Origin: an uncultured Methanobrevibacter sp. | GTDB taxonomy: Archaea; Methanobacteriota; Methanobacteria; Methanobacteriales; Methanobacteriaceae | DNA length: 15,654 nucleotides | Direction of reading: 5' to 3' | Assembly (NCBI GenBank): GCA_900317865.1 | Contig: ONIK01000041.1 | Span: forward strand, 1-15,654 | Shown: positions 7,284 through 13,466 of the stretch, in pieces | Layout: every line of letters starts with the position of its first letter | Position numbering within the stretch: the first letter of the stretch is position 1 | Position numbers and translations under genes: made by a program | Notes under the pieces: generated by a model | The model's database searches: none | Seen by the model: the letters and a program-made list of their open reading frames with translations, nothing else | Told to the model about the DNA's origin: nothing

Positions 7284-7610
7284 TTACTCAATTACCCGAT
7301 TGTTTGAATGTATATTTTCTCCATTGTCATTGAAATAATAATCTTTATTGATATCGTATGTGTCTCCTGATTTGAGATTTTCAATATCATACTTTAACTC
7401 TTCAAAAGTTCCTGGTTGGAGATTTTCATTAGTATTATTGGAGTCATCAAAGTTGTCGGTGAGGGGTTGGTATTCGTTTATGGGCGTGGTGTCATTAAAC
7501 GTGGTGGGGTCGGTAGGTTTGTGGTTTATGTCGCTTGCAGAAGCGCACGAGAGGCTCAGCAAAAAACATAATCCTGTCACAATTGTTATCATATATTTTA
7601 TTTTAGTCAT
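7284..7610 (-). pseudogene. Truncated adhesin-like gene: signal peptide and N-terminal module only
   Basis: The 108-residue product starts with a clear signal peptide (MTKIKYMITIVTGLCFLLSL, cleavage near ASA at 23-25). A polar linker leads to GTFEELKYDIENLKSGDTYDI at 67-87 and KDYYFN at 89-94, the same N-terminal module that precedes the beta-helix in the three other adhesin-like proteins here. The frame then ends at NNRVIE-stop, where the others enter their first beta-helix rung (IDGHGHTLD, INGNGHVID). The DNA beyond the stop is AT-rich with no continuing adhesin coding in any frame I could follow, so this looks like a gene that lost nearly all its body. Its promoter, with the palindrome shared with the 11514 gene, is intact. 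AGAGGTAA at 7629-7622 is a possible but distant ribosome-binding site. It could still be made as a small secreted protein. Confidence 0.7.
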
Positions 7611-7684
7611 TTTTATTTTTTTTACCTCTTATAATTTGATATAGATTTTTATAAAATCTATGTTTTTGTCTATTAATTCAACAC

Positions 7685-7715
7685 TATTTAAATCTTTTTG
7701 CAAGCAAGTACTTGC
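7685..7715 (-). promoter_or_regulatory. Adhesin promoter: palindromic motif plus TATA box, site 1
   Basis: In the direction of the minus-strand gene, GCAAGTACTTGCTTGC (7715-7700) is followed by exactly 7 bp and then TTTAAATA (7692-7685). The identical 16-mer, spacing and orientation occur at 11204-11234. At this site the dyad extends to a perfect 16-bp palindrome, AAGCAAGTACTTGCTT at 7702-7717. Initiation would fall near 7662, giving a leader of about 50 nt. A position just upstream of the BRE is typical of archaeal activator sites. Confidence 0.75.
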
Positions 7716-7717
7716 TT

Positions 7718-8032
7718 ATATAATTTTTCACTAATAAAATTATAATAATGTTCAATATTAATAATAATCACTAAATTATTTTTAGTTTTTTTAAAATTCA
7801 GTAAACAATTATAAATGCAGGATATTTTAAATAAAATCGCTGTAAAAATATGTTCAGTTTTATTATTATTATTTGAAATTTTAAATACTAAAACAATTAA
7901 AATTTAAAATAGAAATAAAAATTGCTATTTAAAACTTTTTTTTGATGATAGCAAAATTTGAATTATATTATAATTCTCCGAACCATGGGTCTGATGAATT
8001 GCCTATGGATATGGAAATAAGGAAATGACATC
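7718..8032. other. AT-rich intergenic region with promoter of the DUF389 gene
   Basis: There is no gene here. Most of it is low-complexity A/T. A TATA-like TTATATTA at 7963-7970 would start transcription near 7993, about 40 nt before the ATG at 8033. AAGGAAATGAC just before that ATG contains a weak ribosome-binding site. A 7-bp inverted repeat (TTGCTAT at 7922-7928, ATAGCAA at 7948-7954) encloses a long T-rich loop and is too weak to call a terminator. Confidence 0.45.
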
Positions 8033-8812
8033 ATGACTGTAGAAATCGACCAAAAAAAATTAACAATTAAGGAAAAATTTAGAAAAACATTTTCATTATC
8101 GGAAGATTCAGCCACAAACGAGGAGATTCGCCAACGCCTTCTTGACGGGGGAAAAGTTACGGGAACGAACATGTGTGTACTTGTATGTGCAATGATAATT
8201 GCGTCTGTAGGTCTTAATGTGAGTTCAACTGCAGTAATTATTGGTGCTATGTTGGTTTCACCAATAATGGGAAGTATTCTTGCTTCAGCATATGCCAGTG
8301 TATCTGGAGATTATTCTCTTCTTCGAAAACATGCTACAGGTTTCGGATTGCAGATTTTAATCAGTGTTACTGCTGCATCCATTTATTTCTTACTTTCTCC
8401 GGTTAAGGAGCCGACTGTAGAACTTATAGCGAGAACATCTCCAACTTTCTTTGATGTGCTTATCGCATTTTTCGGTGGACTTGCAGGAATCATTGGACAA
8501 ACAAGAGAAGACAAAACAAACACTGTTATTCCGGGTGTTGCAATTGCAACTGCATTGATGCCTCCGCTATGTACCTGTGGATATGCTATTGCAAACGGAA
8601 GATTGGATATGCTTCTTGGTGCAGGATATCTCTTTATCCTCAATTCATATTTCATTTTCCTGTCTGCGGCAATAATCTTGTCTATTTTGAAAATCCCGAA
8701 AATGAAGGAATTGACCAAAAAAGAATGGATAGTTCGCCGTTTCAAAATGGTTCGTAATACTATTATAATCGCGATACCTAGTATAGTTGCGCTTTACTAT
8801 ATGGTCCATTAA
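8033..8812 (+). CDS. DUF389 family membrane protein
   Basis: A 259-residue polytopic membrane protein. The first 45 residues are hydrophilic and cytoplasmic. Hydrophobic segments follow at about 46-62, 65-87, 103-121, 139-155, 164-188, 193-220 and 241-257. The conserved DUF389 signatures are plain: NVSSTAVIIGAMLVSPIMG at 62-80, GGLAGIIGQTR at 148-158, and IPGVAIATALMPPLCTCGYA at 166-185 with its proline and cysteine cluster. The family is widespread in archaea and bacteria and has no established function; transport or envelope roles have been suggested only from topology. The length fits the short, single-domain archaeal form without a C-terminal extension. The gene is monocistronic and converges with the tautomerase gene 42 bp away. 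The family call is secure, the function open. Confidence 0.9.
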   Translation: MTVEIDQKKLTIKEKFRKTFSLSEDSATNEEIRQRLLDGGKVTGTNMCVLVCAMIIASVGLNVSSTAVIIGAMLVSPIMGSILASAYASVSGDYSLLRKHATGFGLQILISVTAASIYFLLSPVKEPTVELIARTSPTFFDVLIAFFGGLAGIIGQTREDKTNTVIPGVAIATALMPPLCTCGYAIANGRLDMLLGAGYLFILNSYFIFLSAAIILSILKIPKMKELTKKEWIVRRFKMVRNTIIIAIPSIVALYYMVH

Positions 8813-8845
8813 TTAAAAATAACTCGGCAATGGTTTGGTAAGGTG

Positions 8846-8870
8846 GTTAAGTGATTATCGATCACTTAAC
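8846..8870. terminator. Perfect 10-bp stem between convergent genes
   Basis: GTTAAGTGAT (8846-8855) and ATCACTTAAC (8861-8870) are exact reverse complements around a 5-base loop. The structure sits between the convergent ends of the DUF389 and tautomerase genes and overlaps the last codons of the latter. There is no T-tract on either side, so it is not a canonical terminator. It could act as a 3' end stabiliser or a bidirectional pause site. Confidence 0.45.
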
Positions 8871-9040
8871 AATTCACCGGCCACCCCAATACTTTCTTTA
8901 GGGTATGCCTGAACTAAGACGGTTATTGCATCAATTGGCAAGCCATATGCTTCAGCAACAGTCTCAGATACTTTTTTTACCATTTCTCTTTTTTTCTCAA
9001 CACTAATTCCATCGTTTCCAGCAATTGTTATTACAGGCAT
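8855..9040 (-). CDS. Small tautomerase family protein (4-oxalocrotonate tautomerase-like)
   Basis: A 61-residue protein of the family in which Pro1, exposed after removal of the initiator Met, acts as general base. The sequence starts MPVITIAG and ends GIGGEL-like (IGVAGELLSDR), the usual beta-alpha-beta unit that assembles into hexamers. The start at 9040 is chosen for two reasons: it places the essential proline second, and GGAGG at 9053-9049 stands 8 nt before it. A longer in-frame reading from a TTG at 9055 would bury the proline and place the ribosome-binding site inside the gene. By my alignment, Arg11 and Arg39 of the classical 4-oxalocrotonate enzyme are replaced (Ile and Thr), so that reaction is unlikely and the substrate is unknown. 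It is divergent from the dUTPase-like gene. Confidence 0.88.
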   Translation of the reverse strand: MPVITIAGNDGISVEKKREMVKKVSETVAEAYGLPIDAITVLVQAYPKESIGVAGELLSDR

Positions 9041-9108
9041 TTTTTCATCCTCCAATTAATTATATTAAAAAGCATATATAAAAACTAATACTAAAAGGAG
9101 ACATGATT
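9041..9108. promoter_or_regulatory. Compact divergent promoter of tautomerase and dUTPase-like genes
   Basis: The two starts are only 68 bp apart. A single AT block at 9073-9084 reads as CATATATAAA on the plus strand and as TTTATATATG on the minus strand, so overlapping TATA boxes probably serve both directions. GGAGG (minus, 9053-9049) sits 8 nt before the tautomerase ATG. AGGAG (plus, 9096-9100) sits 8 nt before the ATG at 9109 but only 2 nt before the ATG at 9103, which decides that start. Confidence 0.6.
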
Positions 9109-9564
9109 ATGCTTGGTGAAAACGAACTTGTTAAAATTTTCCCGGATTTTGCGGATTTGGTCCAGCCTTCAGGTATTGATTTGGAATTGGATAAAATCTA
9201 TAAACAGACCTCCGGTGGTTCTTTGATTGACAACGAAAAAAATTTGCCTGAATTGGAAGAGCTTGACGGCCCGATTTATACTTTAAAGCCGCACACAGCT
9301 TATCTGGCCAGCATCAAAAGGAAAGTTAAAATCCCAAAAGGATATACTATGCTCTACCTTCCACGGTCAACCCTTTTGAGGTCTTTCATTTCTGTTCAGA
9401 CTGCTGTCGGAGACCCTGGATTTTATGGAACCTTGATGTTCATGATTTATAATCATGGGGATTTTGAATATAAGATTAAATCCGGAGACAGAATAGCTCA
9501 GGCTGTTGTTTTTGAAGTTGAAGGCTCTGGCGAATACAACGGTTCATATCAGGAGATAGAATAA
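9109..9564 (+). CDS. dUTPase/dCTP deaminase fold protein, probable dUTP diphosphatase
   Basis: 151 residues from the chosen start (AGGAG 8 nt upstream; an ATG two codons earlier lies too close to it). The motifs of the trimeric dUTPase/dCTP deaminase family occur in order: PSGIDLEL at 20-27, LPRSTLLRS at 84-92, VGDPGFYGTL at 100-109, SGDRIAQAVVFEVE at 125-138 and a C-terminal YNGSYQ at 143-148 that would close over the nucleotide. In dCTP deaminases a glutamate after the DPGWSG-like motif (Glu138 in E. coli) activates water for deamination. Aligning on the following YN, that position here is Met112. Deaminase activity is therefore unlikely and dUTP hydrolysis, or a purely regulatory role, is more probable. 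It acts in the cytoplasm, keeping uracil out of DNA. One base separates it from the TPP enzyme gene, so the two are cotranscribed. Confidence 0.82.
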   Translation: MLGENELVKIFPDFADLVQPSGIDLELDKIYKQTSGGSLIDNEKNLPELEELDGPIYTLKPHTAYLASIKRKVKIPKGYTMLYLPRSTLLRSFISVQTAVGDPGFYGTLMFMIYNHGDFEYKIKSGDRIAQAVVFEVEGSGEYNGSYQEIE

Positions 9565-9565
9565 C

Positions 9566-11101
9566 ATGAATGTGGCTGAAAGACTGGTTGAAATCCTTGA
9601 GGAAAATAACATTACCCATATCTTTGGAATTCCCGGAGACCAGATAATGCCTATGTACAAGGCATTATCCCAATCATCTATTAATCATGTCCTTACAAAG
9701 CATGAACAGGCTGCAGCTCATGCTGCGGATGCATTTACAAGAACTTCCGATAGCGTCGGTGTTTGTATGGCGACTGCTGCAGGAGGGGCCCTAAATCTTG
9801 TTATGGGTGTTGCGGCAGCATATAAGGATAATATTCCCATGCTTATTTTAACAGGGGATAATGACCTTGAAATGAGGGATAAAAATGTCTTTCAGTCTTT
9901 GCCTCTGAGGGATGTTTTTTCAAATATTACTCAGGAAAATTATTCTCCTTTAAACGGTTCTGAAGCTGTTTATGCACTTAAGGCAGCATTATATGGACTT
10001 AAAAACAATCCAAAAGGACCAATTCACATAAATCTCTCACATGATGTTTTGATGAGTGAAGATTTTATGGACGTTGATTTGTGCTATTTGTGTGAAAGCG
10101 ATTTGTCAAGCCTTGATGATGCCCAAAAGTTGATTCTGGAATCTGAAAAGCCATTATTCGTGCTGGGTGCAGGAGCAATCTCACAGGCTGAAAACATTAA
10201 AATGCTTGCCGATACATATCAGATTCCTGTAACAACCACTTTTAACGGACGAGGAATTATCTCTGAAGATGATCCGATTAATTTGGGTATTGTCGGCATT
10301 AGGGCGACTCCAAGGGCCGGAAAGGCAATTGAAGAATCTGACTGTATCATCGCATTGGGGTCAATTGCAAGTGAAAGAACCTTTCCAAACATTGATGAGG
10401 ATAAGTTTATTCATGTCAACATTAATAGGGACGTTCTGAAAGGAAAATATCAAATTCAGGGCACTGTTGAAGACGTAATCATGAATCTGGAATTTAAAAA
10501 GGTAAATTGGCTGGATGAATTACTGGCTATTGATAATACTGTAACTGTTGAAGGGGTTGATGATGAATTAAAGCCTCAGGCAGCTATTAAAAGAATTTTG
10601 GAATGCTTTGAAGATGAAATAATAGCTTCCGATGCAGGGTCACACACCACATGGACTACATTGCTTTACAGGGCAAAAAAACCCAACAATTTCCTGTTTC
10701 CTGCAGCTACTGCTCCAATGGGATATGGGCTGCCGGCAGGAATCGGAGCTTCAATCGCTACCGGAAGCAGGGTTGTTGTCATAAACGGTGACGGTGACAT
10801 TCAAATGAACATACAGGAGTTTGCCACTTTAAAGGAGAATAATCTTGATGTTATTGTATTCATTTTGAATAATTCTGAGTATGGAATCATAAGGCAATGG
10901 CAGGAGGATTTCTATGATATGGAGCATTATCAGACTGATTTGGAAAATCCGGACTTTGTAAAGCTTGCCGCCGCTTATGGAATTGATGCGGTTCAGGTCA
11001 ATACATTGGATGATTTGGAATTTCTGCTTGAAAAAGATTTGAAAGGACCTTTGGTTGTTGAAATTATGGTGGACAAGGAAAATATTCCTCTTCCAAATTA
11101 A
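9566..11101 (+). CDS. Thiamine pyrophosphate-dependent enzyme, acetolactate synthase-like
   Basis: A 511-residue cytoplasmic enzyme with the three-domain layout of the acetolactate synthase/pyruvate oxidase family. The N-terminal pyrimidine-binding domain (1-165) has GIPGDQIMP at 21-29 and the catalytic Glu47 (KHEQAAAHAADA) that activates the cofactor. The central domain is about 175-320. The C-terminal diphosphate-binding domain has GDGD at 408-411 and closing NN at 435-436, the Mg-TPP motif. FQSLPLRDVF near 110-118 resembles the FQE-D region of acetolactate synthases. The length is somewhat shorter than usual for biosynthetic large subunits (about 550-590), and no ilvN or ilvC lies nearby, so the true substrate is uncertain: a catabolic or other 2-oxoacid decarboxylase or carboligase is possible. 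The start is supported by AGGAG about 10 nt upstream, inside the end of the dUTPase-like gene. Confidence 0.85.
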   Translation: MNVAERLVEILEENNITHIFGIPGDQIMPMYKALSQSSINHVLTKHEQAAAHAADAFTRTSDSVGVCMATAAGGALNLVMGVAAAYKDNIPMLILTGDNDLEMRDKNVFQSLPLRDVFSNITQENYSPLNGSEAVYALKAALYGLKNNPKGPIHINLSHDVLMSEDFMDVDLCYLCESDLSSLDDAQKLILESEKPLFVLGAGAISQAENIKMLADTYQIPVTTTFNGRGIISEDDPINLGIVGIRATPRAGKAIEESDCIIALGSIASERTFPNIDEDKFIHVNINRDVLKGKYQIQGTVEDVIMNLEFKKVNWLDELLAIDNTVTVEGVDDELKPQAAIKRILECFEDEIIASDAGSHTTWTTLLYRAKKPNNFLFPAATAPMGYGLPAGIGASIATGSRVVVINGDGDIQMNIQEFATLKENNLDVIVFILNNSEYGIIRQWQEDFYDMEHYQTDLENPDFVKLAAAYGIDAVQVNTLDDLEFLLEKDLKGPLVVEIMVDKENIPLPN

Positions 11102-11188
11102 TTTTTAACTACTTTAAGTTATAAAGTTAAGGATTCATATTTTATCGACCGTATATCTGTTGGTAAGTATTTATACATTTTTTATTGC

Positions 11189-11196
11189 TTTTTTTT
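11189..11196 (+). terminator. T-run terminator of the dUTPase-TPP enzyme operon
   Basis: Eight T residues lie about 90 nt after the stop codon and directly before the adhesin promoter element at 11204. Confidence 0.4.
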
Positions 11197-11203
11197 GATG
11201 TTT

Positions 11204-11234
11204 GCAAGTACTTGCTTGCGAATAACTTTATATG
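11204..11234 (+). promoter_or_regulatory. Adhesin promoter: palindromic motif plus TATA box, site 2
   Basis: GCAAGTACTTGCTTGC (11204-11219), then 7 bp, then TTTATATG (11227-11234). The 16-mer, the 7-bp gap and the orientation toward the gene are the same as at site 1 (7715-7685), while the gap bases and flanks differ. The perfect dyad here is the 12-bp GCAAGTACTTGC. It is the probable main promoter of the adhesin operon beginning at 11514. Confidence 0.75.
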
Positions 11235-11513
11235 CTTTTAAATAAAACTATATAATATATTGTGTGTAATATTTATCTTACATAATTAATATGGATAATA
11301 ATTTCACACAATCTTTTGACATAATTTCGGTACGGCTTATGTTGGATTGTTGGTATAGATTCATAAGGTGTTGATTTATTTTCTTCTGGAATATTATTGA
11401 TAATCCTTATTTTTCTGTTTAACTGGTAAATTATTAAATTAAATTAATTTTTAATTTGCCTTTCTGGAATTGTGGTGGAATTGATTCTAATGTATATGTG
11501 AGGATATTTTTTT
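11235..11513 (+). other. Long leader region of the adhesin operon, no gene seen
   Basis: If transcription begins about 25 nt after the TATA box at 11227-11234, a leader of roughly 255 nt precedes the ATG at 11514. That is long for an archaeon and far longer than the roughly 50 nt at site 1. I see no reading frame with a start signal. A self-complementary A/T stretch near 11433-11455 is the only obvious fold. GTGAGGAT at 11498-11505 is a possible ribosome-binding site. A second TATA-like run at 11250-11259 would shorten the leader only slightly. Confidence 0.4.
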
Positions 11514-13466
11514 ATGTTTGGAAAGAATGAGGTTATGCTGGTATTGTTGTGTTGTTTGTTCTTTTTCAGTATGTCCTGTGTTTGTGCAGGGGATAGTGAT
11601 AATGTCACAGTAGTTGATTTTCATGTTAATGATGTTTCTGTTGCTGGGCTAAATCCGAAGGGTACTTTTGCTGATCTTCAAAATGAAATTAATAATGCTA
11701 AATATGGGTCTGTTTTGGATTTGAATCGAGATTATTATGCTAATGGCGGTTCTACAATTCAATTGGATAAGGATTTAATTATTGATGGTCATGGCCATAC
11801 TCTTGATTGTGAGAAAGTTTGCAGTGCTTTCCATTCAGTTAGGGGAAATTTTGTTTTAAGGAATCTCAATATCATTAATGGATATAGTAAAGATTGTGGT
11901 GGTGCTGTTTATGTTTGTGGGGATACTGATCGATGCCCGTCTTTTATAAATTGTACTTTTAGCAATAATGAGGCATTAAATAATGGTGGAGCAATTTCTA
12001 ATCAAGGACAGAGAGTAATTTTATATTCTTACGAATTTTCATATTACCCGATTGATGTTAAAAATTGTAAATTTATTAATAATGTGGCAAAGAATAGTGG
12101 CGGTGCAATAGAAAGTATGGGGACTTTAACGGTTTATAATTCTTTATTCGAATCTAATTCTGCAGAAAATAATTGCGGTGCAATATCCAGTATTTTTAAT
12201 GCAGATATACATGATTCTTCATTCTATAGGAATGTTGCTAAAGATGGTGGTGCGGGAGCTGTTTGTAGTAAGTTCCTATATTTGGAAAGATGTTTATTTT
12301 CTGAGAATTCTGCTGATGAAGATGGTGGTGCAGTTGATGTTACGACTTTAGAATATGCTAATTGTACATTTAAGAGTAATTCTGCAGGAGAGTCTGGTGG
12401 CGCAATTTATGCAGAGAATATAAATAGTTTTGGCAGTGATACTTCTTTTTTCATTAATAACGTGGCAAGTGATGGAAGTGGTGGAGCCATTTATTCCGAT
12501 AGTGTGTATATAAAAACAGATACCATATTTTCCGGAAACCATGCTTATGTTGATGGTGGTGCAATTTATGCTGCTGCATCAGGTGCTGTTGTTAATAATT
12601 GTTTATTCGAATATAATGTAGCTGAAGGATCTTGGGCCAGTCAGTGTTGTGGTGGAGCAATACGCGGAAAATGTGTGATTTCTGAAAATTGTATATATAG
12701 AAAAAATTATGCCTATGATTATGGTGGTGCAATTTATGCAGAATCATTAGTTCTTGAAGGATTTTCTTGTTTTGAAGATAATACGGCATATGATAATTGT
12801 GGTGGTGCAATTTATACAAATATACTTTCTGTTTTATATATGAATTGTATACGTGATGCAGAATTCAGCGGTAATTCTGCAGGTGAAGATGGTGGAGCAA
12901 TATATATTAATGATGAATGCTGGGTTACTTTCTCAAATTGTGTATTTAATAATAATCATTGTGGTGATGAAGGTGGTGCCATTTATTTGGATTCCGCCAG
13001 TTCTCATTTAACCTTGGTTAATAATGTTTTTAAAGGAAATAACGCTGGTAATCAAGGACACTGTGTATTTAATTGTGGTAATTATGATATGATATATAAT
13101 AATTTTTGGGATGAAAATCCTTCTTCCAGCAATAATCAGTTAATTGAATGGAAATTTTGGACATCAAATGAACATCATATCGATAGCAATCCTTCTAATA
13201 TTGATTTTAGTGTAGTTAATAGTATACAATTTCTTGCTAATAAGTTTGATTTGTATTCTCATGTAAGTGATTCATCCAATATTATTAAGGTTAGCAATAT
13301 TGATTCTGATGTATCAGTATATGATGATGGTGTTGATTTAATATCTATTGAGAATATTATTGATAATTCTGAGTTGAGGGTGTTTTCTGCTACAAGTTAT
13401 TTTAACTTTCGTGTAAATTGTGAAGATTATTTTTATAATAGTGGTGTGATTAGTTATGATATTTAA
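11514..13466 (+). CDS. Secreted cysteine-rich adhesin-like protein with parallel beta-helix repeats
   Basis: A 650-residue extracellular protein. Residues 1-25 are a signal peptide (cleavage after VCA). Residues 50-95 are the shared N-terminal module (GTFADLQNEINNAKYGSVLDL, NRDYY, then IIDGHGHTLD entering the helix). From about 95 to 530 there are some 14 rungs marked by GGAI or GGAV, alternating with N-C-x-F and SNSA or NNxA elements, as in polymorphic outer-membrane-type beta-helices. About 25 cysteines occur in the mature chain, many at the equivalent N-C-x-F position of the rungs. The last 110 residues are a non-repetitive Asp/Ser/Asn-rich tail ending NSGVISYDI. No Ig-like repeats, peptidase or anchor domain follow, so it is short for the family. 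A surface-attachment role is inferred from the fold. The gene heads an operon and overlaps the next adhesin-like gene by 11 nt. Confidence 0.88.
   Translation: MFGKNEVMLVLLCCLFFFSMSCVCAGDSDNVTVVDFHVNDVSVAGLNPKGTFADLQNEINNAKYGSVLDLNRDYYANGGSTIQLDKDLIIDGHGHTLDCEKVCSAFHSVRGNFVLRNLNIINGYSKDCGGAVYVCGDTDRCPSFINCTFSNNEALNNGGAISNQGQRVILYSYEFSYYPIDVKNCKFINNVAKNSGGAIESMGTLTVYNSLFESNSAENNCGAISSIFNADIHDSSFYRNVAKDGGAGAVCSKFLYLERCLFSENSADEDGGAVDVTTLEYANCTFKSNSAGESGGAIYAENINSFGSDTSFFINNVASDGSGGAIYSDSVYIKTDTIFSGNHAYVDGGAIYAAASGAVVNNCLFEYNVAEGSWASQCCGGAIRGKCVISENCIYRKNYAYDYGGAIYAESLVLEGFSCFEDNTAYDNCGGAIYTNILSVLYMNCIRDAEFSGNSAGEDGGAIYINDECWVTFSNCVFNNNHCGDEGGAIYLDSASSHLTLVNNVFKGNNAGNQGHCVFNCGNYDMIYNNFWDENPSSSNNQLIEWKFWTSNEHHIDSNPSNIDFSVVNSIQFLANKFDLYSHVSDSSNIIKVSNIDSDVSVYDDGVDLISIENIIDNSELRVFSATSYFNFRVNCEDYFYNSGVISYDI

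Noticed and set aside
7922..7954. Inverted repeat TTGCTAT / ATAGCAA around a T-rich loop
   Set aside because: The stem has only 7 bp with a 19-base loop in very AT-rich DNA and is likely chance.
11514..13466. CRISPR-like or satellite-like repeat array suggested by recurring GGTGGTGCAATTTATGC
   Set aside because: The recurrences are irregular in spacing and in frame, and encode the GGAIYA rung of the beta-helix.
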